Assembly (NCBI RefSeq): GCF_000002985.6
Contig: NC_003284.9
Coordinates: 16,058,001 to 16,122,000 of the forward strand
Length of the DNA: 64,000 nt
From: Caenorhabditis elegans
Lineage: Eukaryota; Nematoda; Chromadorea; Rhabditida; Rhabditidae
Reading direction: 5' to 3'
Both the position numbers and the translations under genes were made by a program. Shown piece by piece: positions 29,867 through 42,329 of this stretch (its first letter is position 1; each line of letters begins with the position of its first letter). A model generated the notes under the pieces. That model made no database searches and was not told the DNA's origin. It worked only from the letters and a program-made list of their open reading frames with translations.

Positions 29867-32800
29867 GCACTACTTTTGAAAAGTTCTGACATTCCAGAAA
29901 TATGTGACCTTTCACAAACTACAACGACTTCCTGAGCTAGTTGTGTTCTACCTCGTAAACATTGTGACCTAGTACCTCTTATCACCCATGCAAATTGTGC
30001 CATCAACTTATGCCATGACAGTGGTCACTTGCCCCGTCCTCGTCCTCTCATATCTTTTTCAATGTCTTAAGTGTACTGCGACCCGACAGTTGTCAAGAAC
30101 CCTCGGATGCTAATGTTCACGAATTTCATGTCAATTTCTTCTTACGCAATTCGACTTTTCGTCTGTTTTATTTCCCGGCAATAAGTGCGTTCATATCTTC
30201 AAAGTAATTCGAACCCCCTATCTCATATCCCAACAACCTTTAGTCTTCTTCCTGGATTCTTCGAAAAATTTTCTTTTTTTTTCCGTCTGCTTCACCATCA
30301 TCTGTCGATAAGTCTATTGTGAGATATCTAACACTTTTCGGATAAGTTTTCCTTTATTTTTTCATTGAAAATATCCTGTTGTTGTGTCCATTTATCTGTA
30401 TAGGAAAATGATCTACGGTTTTTAATTTGAATTTCACGCAACAATGGCACCGTAGAATGGGGAAATACGGAAGATCATTTTGTACTTCTTTTGTAGTTTT
30501 GTGGAATCTTAAGATGCTAGAAGTATATAAAGATGAGATAGATGTCATTTTGTACTTTTTCGTGTAACTTGTAAGTTATGGAAATCGTGATCACACACCT
30601 TTTTTTTTTCGAAAAACCGTGTTTTTTATACTTGAAGCGGAAATTATTTTATGTTTCAGTCTTGCGAACGTATGTCCGTAATTCAACAATTTTCTCGCCG
30701 AGTTTTGTAGAAACTCACAATGTTCTTTTTTTTAGATATACCGTACAGCGCAAAAATTTGATACAGTATAACGAAAAGGTTTTTTTTCAAGCTTCAAAAT
30801 TTTTTAATTTAAAAACACTTTTTTGTTTGGTCAGTGTAATAATTTATCCGATCAGGTTTATATTTTTTTCGCTTCTAGTCAGTGCTTTTGTTATTTTCCA
30901 AAATTTCCTCATTTCAATTTAACAAAAATCCGGTATGAAAAAAAAAAGTTTTGCTGAGGATTGAGAGGTGAAAGGTTGCAAAAAGGTTGCAAAAAGAAAC
31001 CAATTGACCCCCAATCATGATGTGTCCAGTGTAATAATGACAACACTTTTGCGTTTATTTATCACTCGGCATTCACTTCACACGCCGCCCGGAGAGCTCT
31101 TTCAATGGCTTCTCACTAACGTTTTTGGGAACAAAATTTATTTTTTTGTTCTTTAAAACGAATTTCAACTTGTTACACTTTTATAGTTTTTTTTTCAAAG
31201 CTTTTAAGTGTAAACTTTGATATTAAAATTAAAGTTGCTAATGTAAAAAAATTGTTTGTAAACAGTTTTTAACAGAAATCTCTAAAACCAGTCCATCAAC
31301 TTCCAAAAAATATTAAATTTCAGTCTGTTTTTCTGATAGCTTCAATAACGACGCAAGACCTGATATCAGTTTCTATTTTTTTTACATCTGTGTTAGAAGA
31401 TCTCCCGACGTCCCTCTGGCTGAAATTTTTGAATCAAGCACAAGAAGGTTTTTTTTTGTTGCTGACCGTTTTTCGGGAAATAATATAAACTCTGTGAATG
31501 CGGCTTTTTCAAAAAACTTTCAATTAACGTTTTGTCGAAACTTAAAGGTGGAGTACCGAAATCTGGGACACATTTTTAATTGACTCCAAATTTTCCTTTG
31601 ATTCCAAATATCTATGTGAAAAAATTCAAAAAAAAAATTTCCCTGATTTTATATTTAAGTTTGAAATCACGATTTTCATTTGTGCCGGCATCACTTTTTT
31701 CAAATGCGCGCCCAAAGGAATTCGCATTGGAGCGCGTTTGCATCTTTTGATTTTCTTTGTTTATTTTAATTATTTTTGCCGAATTCAATTTTTCATTCAT
31801 TTTTGTTAAAAAAAATATTTCTCAGAAAAAAAATGATGAAAACTCGACAAAAATGAATGAAACTGGTAAAAAAAATGAATTCGGCGAAAAAATTATATTT
31901 TTTCTACAATTTTCAACAACCGATTTCTCTCAAAACATAACCAAAAACATTCCCCATTGCATAAAAAGCGGCTCTCGAAGAGCACAAACGGAAGGGCTCG
32001 CTTCCAATTCATCTCAAATTACGTACTTTTTCGTACAACTGTGAACTGACAGAAAGTAAACTAGTGGACTTCGAGAGAGCTCAATTTTCTTGCGCCTCTC
32101 CTTCCTCCCCACAGATTCCGAGGGCACAATTGACCTTCACCTTTTTATTTGCTAAACTGTCAGTTTTTCCGATATTGGAGTTGAACGCTATCGTCACCTC
32201 CAGTTTGTTTAATTCACACCCATCTTCTCAAAATTTATGATTCTCGATTCATTTTCTTTTGTTCGTTTTTCGATTTTTCGTTTTTCTCCACGAGCTCGTT
32301 TTCATTTCTCATTTTGTTGTTATATCCTGGTGCTCTGTTGGGTTTTTCCATGCTGATGAGAATAGGCGGACCACGGGGAAGGAACATATGCATTTTATTG
32401 TTTGCTCATATTTTGTGCATACTCAACGGTCACGAAACCACAAAAAGGGCCCACATGTTGCTTCTGACAAAGTGACGAGAAAAAAAAAGCGAGTTTTGAA
32501 ATTGTTATGACAACCGCCAGGACACCCTTTTCACATCATCTCGCTCTCCTTTATTTTTGTGTCTTGCAAATTTGCTCCCGTCACTCTTAAGATAAAGAAG
32601 GCTCCGATTTCTTTTCACCTCAAGTTTTTGAGCACCGTAATTGAAAAGTGCACAATGCACACAAATAAACAAACATTATCACAGATAGTTGGGCTCTTTT
32701 TCTTTATGAGATCTCATTCTTCTCACTTTCCAATTCATTGCAAATCTCGAACGTTTCAAAGCGTTTTTCCCGACATTTTTTGTTCTCCCAATCTAAAATA

Positions 32801-33230
32801 AAGTCGCCGCGTTTTTAAGTTGAAGTACCAACAGGTTCTATTTGACATTTTGACAAATATACACAATAAACTCGGCGGCTCACTAACTATGTACTTTGTG
32901 ATAAACTTTGATATAAACAAAATTGAAATTGAAATCAAAGACTACAGTTGATAACGCAATTTTGCAGTGGTTTTATTGCTTTATTTTTAGTTTTGAAATA
33001 GTGGAACTACATTTCTATAGCTTGTAATAAAAATTAGTTACAAATTTCTGAATTGACCAACACGATTTTTTTTTTTAAATTTTTACATCTAAAGCTGTTG
33101 TTACCATACAGTGGTAAGTCTATTTTAATATTTACTAAACATACATAGATATCAAAAATAAATTATTGTATATCTAAGGTTGGTCAGAAATTTCAAAAAG
33201 ATATTTTTCTGGAAGGTGAGAAAATTTTCC
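29867..33230. other. Long non-coding stretch
   Basis: About 3.4 kb of AT-rich and pyrimidine-rich DNA without a supportable gene. A TTTAAGTGT/GTGGAGTACCG fragment near 31545 looks like a degraded end of the TTAAAGGTGGAGTAGCG family. It may hold regulatory sequence, but none can be pinpointed. Confidence 0.4.
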
Positions 33231-33234
33231 TACC

Positions 33235-33520
33235 AGTGCTCTCAATTGAGTGAGGCGCGAAATGCGGGCCTCATGCCAACGCGCGCCGCTGTGTGTGTGC
33301 GAAATGATTTGATAAAGATAGCAACCGACACGTTCGGGGTTCCGCAGCTGAGCGTGAAATGAGTAGCTTAGTGTGTGCGCAACGTAGTGCAAAGAGGTGA
33401 TTGCTTGGAAGCGGCCGACACGTTTCGGGTTCCGCGCCGCACTATACATTCGGATACATGCGGATTGAGTGACGCCGTGAAGCCGGCGCGGCGCCGTTGC
33501 ATCTCGTAGGAGCCCTAGTT
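33235..33520. repeat. GC-rich interspersed repeat (CGGCCGACAC family)
   Basis: It holds two ACCGACACGTTCGGGGTTCCGC-type cores (33325 and 33413) plus flanking GTGTGTGCG and CGCCGTGAAGCCGGCG. Short ORFs across it are repeat artefacts. Confidence 0.8.
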
Positions 33521-33561
33521 CACACCAAATATTAAATAAAATCTAACCGGAATTGTTCCTA

Positions 33562-34293
33562 TTAAAGGTGGACTACACTCTGTGGGGAAATTGCTTCAAA
33601 ACACGCCTATGGGGTCACAATGACCGAATATCATGATAAAAAAATTTTAAAAAAATTTCTAAATTTTATATGATTTTTTGAAAATTCAAAAAATCTCAGT
33701 TTTCCCCTAATTATATTTGAATTTCCGCCAATTGAATTCGTTCGTTGGAGCGCGCTTGCATTATTTTCATTTATTTTATTTATTTATTTTCATTATTTCA
33801 CTGATTTTCTTCATTTTTTGGGTTTTTTAATCGGAAAATAAAAGAAATAACCAAGAAAAATGCAAAATGTTTATTAAAAAGTCGTTGAAAGGGCGTGAAA
33901 CTTTGAAATTATGCGATTAGACGACGACGAGCCTGAAATTAGTATTATTCAGAGTTTTAGGTATTTTCAGTTACTTTTTAATAATCATTTTGCATTTTTC
34001 TTGGTTATTTCTTTTATTTTCCGATTAAAAACCTCAAGAAATGAAGAGAATCAGTGAAATAATGAAAATAAATAAATAAAATAAATAAAAATAATGCAAG
34101 CGCGCTCCAACGAACGAATTCAATTGGCGGAAATTCAAATATAATTAGGGGAACTGAGATTTTTTTGAATTTTCAAAAAATCATATAAAATCTAGAAAAT
34201 TTTTAATATTTTTTTTTATCATGATATTCGGTCATTGTGACCCCATGGGCGTGTTTTAAAGCAATTTCCCCACAGGGTGTAGTCCACCTTTAA
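33562..34293. mobile_element. 732 bp foldback element with about 320 bp arms
   Basis: It starts TTAAAGGTGGACTACACTCT and ends with AGGGTGTAGTCCACCTTTAA. The arms (about 33562-33885 and 33975-34293) mirror each other over nearly their whole length, including AGCGCGCTTGCATTATTTT. The loop is about 90 bp and unpaired. The ends resemble the TTAAAGGTGGAGTAGCG family. Confidence 0.85.
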
Positions 34294-35157
34294 ACCATAA
34301 TTTCCAAATCATTTCATCACTCAAACTTTTTCATAATCATTACTCATGAGTCATGACTAATGTATCTGTATAATTTAAACTGTAAATCAAAATATACACA
34401 AAAAATATAAAATTCAAAAATATAAATTTTCCGATGAACTTTTTCTAGTGGTTTTTATCTAGGTTTTTGTTGCCATACGTACCCACTTTTCTCAAAATAA
34501 AATCAACTTATGACGCAAGAAGACGCTGATATTTCCAAAAACAAAATCCCTCAAGTTTCTTGTCCATTTCCGCAGATATCAATTGCATGACGATCAATCA
34601 TTTCCACACGTTCTTCTCAAGCCGATTGTTCTTCCACTTTTCTTCACCTTCTCTTTTTATTATCTATTGTTCGTCTCATTCTCCGCGTTCCAATTGATTC
34701 CTAATTGACCACTCGTAGTTTTTTGTTGTCCATTGTGCTTTTGGAAAGCCAAAAATCCAATAAAAGAGAGAGGTGCTGTCAAATGGAATAAAATTCACTC
34801 TTTGGCACCTCTTCCGGTCATTTGACAGGTGGTGGCAAAAGAAGTGGTCCAGAAGTCAAAGGTGAATTTGACGTAGATTTCTTTCGACTTTTATGGGTAT
34901 CCAGGAAAGGTACAGAAGGTTTTTAAAATTATTTTTAAACGTGTAGGTGTGTTTATGACGTTTCACACGTATCTTACTCGTATTGAAATTTAGACAAGTT
35001 ATTTTATTTTTTTATTCCTTTTCTGTAAATAGAACGGCGTAATGAAAACTCTACTCACTCTTAGATAATTGCTTATTGTTTTCTTCATAGATTTTGGATT
35101 ACTTTTTCGAGAAAAAAGTACTTTTGATCTACCTGGTAAGCTGAACCCATTCATTAA
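34294..35157. other. Non-coding spacer
   Basis: I see no supportable gene or repeat. Confidence 0.4.
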
Positions 35158-35335
35158 CACAGGGTGTTAGGCTGTCCCATTGCGGTTTGATCTACAAAAA
35201 ATGAGGGAATTGTTTTATTAGAAAACTGTGACGTCAGCACAATTTTAACCACGCCAAATCAGTCGAAAAGTCTACGCTTAAATTCCCCGCAATTATTGGA
35301 GATCAAACCGAAATGGGACATTTTGACACCACGTA
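35158..35335. mobile_element. MITE, CACGTGGTGTCA family, left end decayed
   Basis: GTTAGGCTGTCCCATTGCGG at the left and AAATGGGACATTTTGACACC at the right are opposed, with TTTGATCT/AGATCAAA inside. Confidence 0.8.
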
Positions 35336-36675
35336 TATCAATACTTTTTTGCTGTCGTAGTGGGAAGAAGCACTTAATAAAGTAGATCAAAAATAGAATC
35401 TGGAAAAATTGCGATCGTATTTCCCTGAAAATTTTGCAAAATACGGTAGGTTACGTTGAAATTGTTGGGAAGTTGTATTGTGCGCATTTCTTTAAAATTT
35501 CTACAAAATTTTCAGAATCATTTTGAAAATTGCAAATCTTTCCTGTTTCAAAAAATTTGCATTCATATTTCTAATTATTTTTTGGGGGTTTTTCAAACGC
35601 AGTTATTTTTCATTTCGGTATTCAATTAACGCTTCCAATTCTAAAACATTCCGCCTAACTAACTGAACAAACAAAATAAACGAGGATTTTCGTTCTTTTC
35701 ACAATACAAGCAGCTCCCCCTATCCCCTTTTGTGATTGATATCTTTAGCTTCTCCCCGTTTTTTTTTTCGTTCCGTCCTCCTCCAAAACTTTCCCCCAGT
35801 TTTCCAAAAACCACAAACATTTTCTGCCCATTTTGTTCTTCTACATATCTTTTGAATTTCTTATCCTCTCTTCTTCCTTCTCGTATCATTTCTTCCCCCC
35901 CCCCCCCCCCCCCCCCTCTCCCAATTCTAATTTTCTTCCCGTACACCACTCTCCTAATTAATCGCATCTTTCGCCTTTTGCCTCCCAAAAATTTGGGTGT
36001 CTCTTGTCCTGAATCTCTGTTTCTACTCTTTTTGATAAATATCCAATTTCACCATTTTTTGGAAAAATGGTCTACGTGAGTCTCCGAAACTTTTTCAATT
36101 TTCCAACAATAAACTGGACATAAACTGAAAACTTGAGAGAGGGAACAGTATCCTCTCAATTTTTCAACATTTTTAAAATTTGAAACAAAATCGGAATTTA
36201 ATTTTTTAGGTCTAGCCAGGACGATGAGGGAATTGTTTTTAATTCTCCTATGTATAGGCTTGAAATAATAAAAAATCAATTTTCAAAAAATTTTTTAGTA
36301 AGTCAAATGCTCAATTTTAACCTAAGAAAGTTTACGCTAAAAAAGTGTTTTACACGATTTTCTCATTTTTATTTTAATAATTCTTCTGCCGCACTCTTAA
36401 AGCGTAAAAAAGATTGAAAACCGTAATAAACTCCCAACATTTTGAGACTGTTTCATTATGATTTTTTATTTTATATCTGATTTGCAGGTGTTTGCATTTG
36501 CTCTAATTTTTTGAGAAGTTTAAGCATTTTGTGGTAGTGGTGACATTTGGCCAAAATTGTTTCAAATTTTTCAAAGTTGAAAAATTGTTTCATTTATTTG
36601 GATATTCTTCAGTGGCTCTATTTCACATTTAATTGTCTTTCGTTTCTTTATTTCTAAAATGACTCAGTTTTTCAG
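35336..36675. other. Upstream of coiled-coil gene; contains C tract
   Basis: No gene is supported. The stretch 35700-35960 is strongly pyrimidine-rich, which explains the 115-codon open frame on the plus strand and the 109-codon one opposite. Confidence 0.4.
35895..35916. repeat. 22-nt uninterrupted C tract (G tract on minus strand)
   Basis: Twenty-two consecutive C residues lie inside pyrimidine-rich DNA. G tracts of this length can form quadruplexes, and in C. elegans they are known to be deleted when the DOG-1/FANCJ helicase is missing. Confidence 0.9.
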
Positions 36676-38437
36676 ATGATGGACACCACTGATTACAAAT
36701 CCAAGTTAGCAGAATTTGAATCACAACTTCACATCTCCCACGAGAAGCTCTTAATGCGAGAAAATGTAATATCTCAACTCGAAGAAGAAATTAGAGGAAA
36801 GGAGCAGTTAATATTCGAGCAGAACCATCTCATCAACATTCTCGAACACGAATCAGCATCACAGACGCAGTTACAGGCGATTCGATGTGACAATAACAAT
36901 AAATATGATACGGTGAGTAATTTGGTGAATTTTTTTGGTTTTGATTTTTGAGAGGGAAGTGATTTTTGTTTCTGAAAATTAAAAAAAAATTTGTTTTGAA
37001 AGTTCCGAAATTAAAAATGCGTTTATGACACCACGCCACTAAAAAAACTCAAATTTCAAAATGAAAAAAACAATCTGACAAAATAAGTGATTTCAGTTAA
37101 AATGTGTATAATTTTTTCAGAATTATTAACAGTCATAAAACAGTAATGCCATTTTTTGCAGGTGACGTGTCGCCAGTAATTTTTTTTTCAAATTTATTCC
37201 CCTGGTGCTATAATAATGGAATATGATAACACAACGTGTGAAAAATTTATTGAAATTGTTTTTTAGTCAAAAAGTAGCAGTAGCACTCAGTTTTTTTTTT
37301 CTATCATGATTTTGGTAGACCATCAAAAAAAGTTCTTCGAAAGAGTTTTTTGTACAAGTTTGCATATTCAAAGGTGGAGTAGCGCCAGTTGGGAAGGTGT
37401 TAATAACTACTCCTATGGTGTCAAAATGACCAAATATCATAAAAAACTTTTCAAAAATTGTTTGAAAATTTTTTATTTCCTGTCAAAAAGTGACAATTAG
37501 GGGTTGGAGCATGCGAAATTGCTTTGGATTTCCTCAAAATCTCATATTTTTAAAAACTGAAAATTATAAAAAACCTAAAATTTTTTGGAGTGTTTTATTA
37601 TGATATCCGGTTGTTTTGGATCAATATAAGTGTATTTAGACAAAATTCCCACTGGCGCTACTCCACCTTTGACAATAAAAGCGATTTTTCAAATCTCTAA
37701 CTAAAATTTTTGAAAATTTTTAATATTTTTGGAATTTAGAACACACAGTCATATCGGATTTTTTAAAACTGTATTTCAAGAAAAAAAAATCAAATTCCCA
37801 TACTCTACGTTTATATAAATCGCATTATTAAATAATTGGGGGTTATTATGAAATTGAATTTTATAGAGGAAACAAATTCAGAACGGCATTTTTCAAATTT
37901 CCAAAGCTAAACTGTTTCAATGTTTCAGGACTCCATCAACAGTGAAAGTGAGATCACAGTAATTGAGCGAGAAATCGTCGCCTCCAGCAGTTCGACATCC
38001 CCGTGTTCATCAGAGAAAAGTGGTAGTAGTGGTGGCGGAATCATGACGTCACCCTCCTTATTCCGCTCAACAGACCATCATGACCTCTTCCGTTGCGACA
38101 AATCATCGTGCAAATGTGAGACAAAACTGGAGCAGGCGATGGTGGATCGAGAGAGGCTTGAGCTCCAAAATGAGCAGCTATTGAAGCAATGGGAAGAAGC
38201 GTTGGAGTATGTGTCAAGTGTAAGTCATTCGTCTTTTTGTGTGCTTTCAGCCATCATTTTCTCAATTTTTGCCTTCAGGTCCAACGTCAATTGCAAGAAG
38301 AATTGAAGAGGAATGGGCAGCTGAAAAGCGAAATGAATCAGAGAGCAAAAGATGAGGTGCTGGAGATTCCGAGGAATGTGCTTCATCTAATGTCATTTAT
38401 TATTTTGGTGTTTGGCTACTTGCTTTACCGTCTCTAG
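36676..38437 (+). CDS. Tail-anchored coiled-coil protein
   Basis: The exons are 36676-36912, 37929-38219 and 38279-38437, all phase 0, giving 228 residues. The ATG directly follows a TTTTTCAG acceptor, so the transcript is either SL trans-spliced there or has upstream exons. Residues 5-65 form a coiled coil (KSKLAEFESQL, LEEEIRGKEQLIFEQ). A Ser-rich linker (ASSSSTSPCSSEKSGSSGGG) and a small CDKSSCKC cluster follow. A second coiled coil begins about residue 140 (KLEQAMVDRERLELQNEQLL, QLQEELKRNGQLKSEMNQ). The protein ends in one hydrophobic helix (LMSFIILVFGYLLYRL) right at the C-terminus. That layout is typical of tail-anchored proteins that sit on ER, Golgi or mitochondrial membranes facing the cytosol, where coiled coils tether or scaffold. 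Specific orthology is not recognised. A MITE lies in intron 1. Confidence 0.82.
37369..37671. mobile_element. MITE, TTAAAGGTGGAGTAGCGCCAGT family, short version
   Basis: The left end is AAAGGTGGAGTAGCGCCAGT and the right end CACTGGCGCTACTCCACCTTT. Compared with the 24.5 kb copy, part of the interior is deleted. It lies in intron 1 of the coiled-coil gene. Confidence 0.85.
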
Positions 38438-38520
38438 GTACATTCTCTGGGTTTATAGGCAGCAACATTTGCAGTAGTGTGGGGTACTTTATGAAAAACG
38501 TTTTAATTGCCATATGTGAA

Positions 38521-38756
38521 CAGGTGATTTGCTAAAAAGTCGCGCTTGAAATGGGAGCTGATCAAATAGAAAATTGATCCTTCAGAGCAAAAACAATTTT
38601 TAAATTTTTTTTTGAAAGTTTTACAAAAAGTTCATTGCATTTTAAGTGGCAAATTTGAGTCGAAATACTCAGTAAAAAGTGGCAAAAATAAAAAAAACTT
38701 GTTTTGACGCACATGGCAGGTCATATCCATAAGTTGACTTTGTTGCAAATCACCTG
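38521..38756. mobile_element. Foldback element with CAGGTGATTTGC ends
   Basis: CAGGTGATTTGC at 38521 is matched by GCAAATCACCTG at 38756. The same terminal sequence occurs at the ends of the 13484-13751 palindrome. Confidence 0.65.
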
Positions 38757-39517
38757 AATTAATACAGCGAGTATTTTAACAATTCTTCCTTTTTATCTGA
38801 TTTTTCCAAAAAAACTGTACATTATTTTCCAATGATAACTATTATTACGAGTGGACTACTATGCTAAAATGACAAAGAAACATGAGGAATTCATATTGAG
38901 TGTAATATTGATGCTATTTTCAATTATATATTTTCTTATTTTCTCATCTCATTTTCAATTCAATAAACCTTGGGAATTTCGCATTTTTCGCATAACACAT
39001 GTTTTCGATTTATATAGTTTTTCAGTTTTTTTTTCCGCATTTCGATTTTTCAGATGTTTAAATTTGAGGGGTTCATCGAAAAATTACAAAACTTCAATAT
39101 TTTGTTAACAACCATAAAAGTTTTTGGTCAACTCAATAATTTTAAATTTATTTCAAAAAATTTCAAAGTCCACAAAAAAAAAACTTACAAAAATCTTCAA
39201 AGCACTCGAATAGATTTTATTAAATTTTAGGTTTATCTAAAAGTATTTTTTTCACCGCGACGCGACACGCAACGCGTAGTTAATCTACCCCAGAGTCAAA
39301 ATGGCCTTGTTCGGCAAACTCTTACATTTCAATTTATGAGGGAAGCCAGAACCGCGTGAAAATGTTCAAATATCATAATAAAACTTTTCAAAAATTTTTG
39401 GAATTTTTTATTCTCACTGTCGAAAATATCACTATCGAATTTTACCACTCAACGTTTTAGACGTCGTCCAAAAAACGTTTGCTTTGAGTTTAATATGTTT
39501 GTTTTGGTGTATTTATT
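38757..39517. other. Non-coding spacer
   Basis: No gene is supported. The ORF at 38851-39108 is hydrophobic and AT-driven, without splice context. Confidence 0.4.
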
Positions 39518-39694
39518 CACGTGGTGTCAAAGTGTCCCATTTTGGTTTGATCTTCAAAAAATGCGGGCGACCAGACTCAGACTTTTCAACTGCTTTCACA
39601 TGGTCAAGATTGTGCTAACGTCCCACTTACATGGGGAAAAGATTCCCGCTTTTTTTGAAGATCAAACCGTAATGGGACAGCCTGATACCACGTG
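39518..39694. mobile_element. MITE, CACGTGGTGTCA family
   Basis: The ends CACGTGGTGTCAAAGTGTCC and CAGCCTGATACCACGTG match, with opposed TTTGATCT and AGATCAAA inside. Confidence 0.85.
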
Positions 39695-39769
39695 TTTATT
39701 GTTACCTGAAGTTTTTTATTAGCAAAAAAAAAATTTAGGCTAAATTTTTTTTTTGCTATTCGGTGACCA

Positions 39770-39942
39770 CACGTGATGTCAGAAAGTCCCATTTTGCTTT
39801 GATCTTCGAAAAATGCGGGAGAAGAGACGCTGGCATCTCATCTGATTTCGCATGGTTAAGAGCGTGCTGACGTCATAATTTTTCTGTAAACATATTCCCT
39901 CATTTTTCGTAGATCAAACCGCAGTGAGACAATCTGACACCG
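39770..39942. mobile_element. MITE, CACGTGGTGTCA family, second adjacent copy
   Basis: The left end is CACGTGATGTCAGAAAGTCC and the right end GAGACAATCTGACACC. It lies 76 bp from the previous copy in the same orientation. Confidence 0.8.
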
Positions 39943-40272
39943 ACCACAAGTCTGGGTATTTCGAAAGTGCATTTGTTAAACTTCTAGAACGATACGGATA
40001 TTTGACAGATCCCGGCTCTCTTTTCAAGCTCATTCTACCAATATCAGCTCCACAGATCCAGAAAACAAGTGGGTATGCTGTGTGATGTTCCCTCGTCCAT
40101 TGTCATTGATGATGATAACAGAATGGATGTATTTTGTCATGTTGTTCATTTTTCATTGCTTCTTTTTATTTTATTTTTTCGTGCTCTGGCTTCTGCTAGA
40201 CCTAGACTATAGGTCAAACGACAAATGTCAGAAGCGGGAGAATCCAAGAGAGAAGAGCAGTGAAAAGCACGG

Positions 40273-40274
<2 letters not shown>

Positions 40275-40310
<36 letters not shown>
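40275..40310. repeat. (CA)n microsatellite, 18 units
   Basis: About 36 bp of uninterrupted CA is followed by TACATACACACA. Confidence 0.95.
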
Positions 40311-40314
<4 letters not shown>

Positions 40315-40319
40315 TACAC

Positions 40320-41335
40320 ACAGGGGAGGTAGAAGCAGGAGGAGGAGGCATATGTTTTATAACAATTTCGTGTCCTTGTTGCGCTTCTTTCGCTTACCTG
40401 CCCAGGTTTCGCATTCTTCGCCGCCATATCTTCTTATTCTTCTCTCTGTGAGTTTCATCTTTTCCTGCTTGCGGCGTCCCTCCGTTTGAGTGTGAAGGAT
40501 GTGCTTTTTTGATTACACCTTGACAAGGTCAAATAAACTCAAGAGATTGAGGTTGCTCCATTTTTAAATGTTCCTATTTCTGGATTCGGAAATAAGTGAC
40601 GAAAATAGTTTCCAAGACTTTTTTAGACTGCTTGTCATTTTCACGTTTCATTTTGTGAGCAGTCATCCCAGTTACCGTATTTTTCCTATTACATAGCAGT
40701 AAACCTCAATCAAAAGTTGGACCTTTACCTCAAATCGAGTTTTTCTATTTTCCGCTGAAAAAAAGGTACAGTGCCTGATTTGATGTACCGTATTTTCTCA
40801 TTGTTTTGAATTTAGAGCCTGGCGCTAATTGTAATTTGAAAAGCCTTGTTTCTAGTTTTCTGGTAGTCTTTCCAGTTGTGAATTTTCCCTTGAAAAAATT
40901 TTTAGACTTTCTACCAGTCCCAATAGAAGTTTCCTAACCAGGAAAGAATTCAGGTCAAAAAATAACGTTGTATGTATGTGCATCCAAAATTACGACCCGA
41001 TATTTCAACAAAAAATGGTGATATTATGAAAAAGTTTAGGTCAATTTTATTTCAGGCCTAAAACACTATTCTTATGTCAAAAACTAATAAAATATGTCTA
41101 AATTTTTAAATTTCAGAAATTCGCCAAAAACTTAAGACTACTTTCTTGATATCTGTTTATTTTTAAATTTTCAATAACCCCGTTCACATTTTTTCGAAAA
41201 AATAACTAAAATTTCCAAAAAAACGCCCAGAATATTTGCCTACCTAGAAAGACCCTAAAAATCGTAAAGTTTTTCTAAAATCAAAATTTGGAGCATTTTT
41301 AGGGACCTCTAAAGTAATGAAAAAATGAACTGATA
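40320..41335. other. Non-coding spacer
   Basis: I found no supportable gene. The frames near 40082-40489 are low-complexity. Confidence 0.4.
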
Positions 41336-41339
41336 GCAA

Positions 41340-41585
41340 TGAGCCCAAGTCACACACGCATTGAAAAACGCAGTGCGATAGGTAGCTGTTTAGCAGCAAC
41401 CGACACTTCCGGGGTTCCGCCGGCCTCACGCCACTAGCCGCCATGGTGCTCTGTATAGTGCCGTGCGGAGCCCCGAAAGTGTCGGCCGCTGTTAAACTAC
41501 TACCTTATATCACTGGGTATTTCACTGAGGGGCTGGGACTCAGCTCAACTGAAGGGGCTAACCTCCTAAGCAACCCTAGCTCTGA
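41340..41585. repeat. GC-rich interspersed repeat (CGGCCGACAC family)
   Basis: Opposed cores AACCGACACTTCCGGGGTTC and AGCCCCGAAAGTGTCGGCCG flank CCTCACGCCACTAGCCGCC. Confidence 0.8.
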
Positions 41586-42289
41586 GTAGTTAAAGCTTTA
41601 AAAGCAAGGCTTTAGAATATTGTTTTTTTACAAATTTAAAAGTTTTAGGAATACACTTTCTTGCTAAATCTCATGATAAATACCCATGAGCTCATAAACA
41701 ACCATTTCAATTGAAATGTTTCCACTTTTTAGCCTTCATGAGCTTCATAAACTCTATCTGCTCCTTCTAAAGTCTATAATCTAGTTTTCGGACTTTCAAA
41801 CAAATAGTCATAAGCTGTTCCCTCCTCTTACTGCTCACAACAACGTTGTCTACGTTGAAGATGACATAACGTCACGCATCACAAATCACTCTGAAGCTGA
41901 TCGGATATTTTTGGGTGGCCAGTCCGGGTTATTTTCAATTTGTTTTCATCTGTTCTATGTTTTCCACTCTTTTTTTCCATGCCTATTGTCAAGATGTTTG
42001 GAGGCTCTTGATTTTCTCCGCACCTTAGTTTCATTTAAGCTGAGAGAATGGGAATTAGCAGTTTGAGATTCGGTTACTCAAAGTATTCTCATATTCTCGT
42101 TACAGCACTAACGCCTGCAATCTGAAAAATCTCAAAAACAATTATTTTTCACTTTTCTAAAGTCTTAAAATAACCACGTTGTATTCAAAACTCTTTTAAA
42201 GTGAAATCATTACTTATATATAAAAAAATACATGAGGGATGTTACAATTGTAGTTTGTAGTCTGTGACGTCACACTTGCAAGGTGTTTC
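41586..42289. other. Non-coding spacer
   Basis: I see no supportable gene. Confidence 0.4.
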
Positions 42290-42329
42290 CGGCTGTTGAA
42301 GGGATTGTGGGTTGGGGTTAGTGGTGGGA

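Noticed and set aside
35732..36079. 115-codon Pro/Ser/Phe ORF
   Set aside because: It runs through the poly-C tract and pyrimidine-rich DNA, and the opposite strand is open as well.
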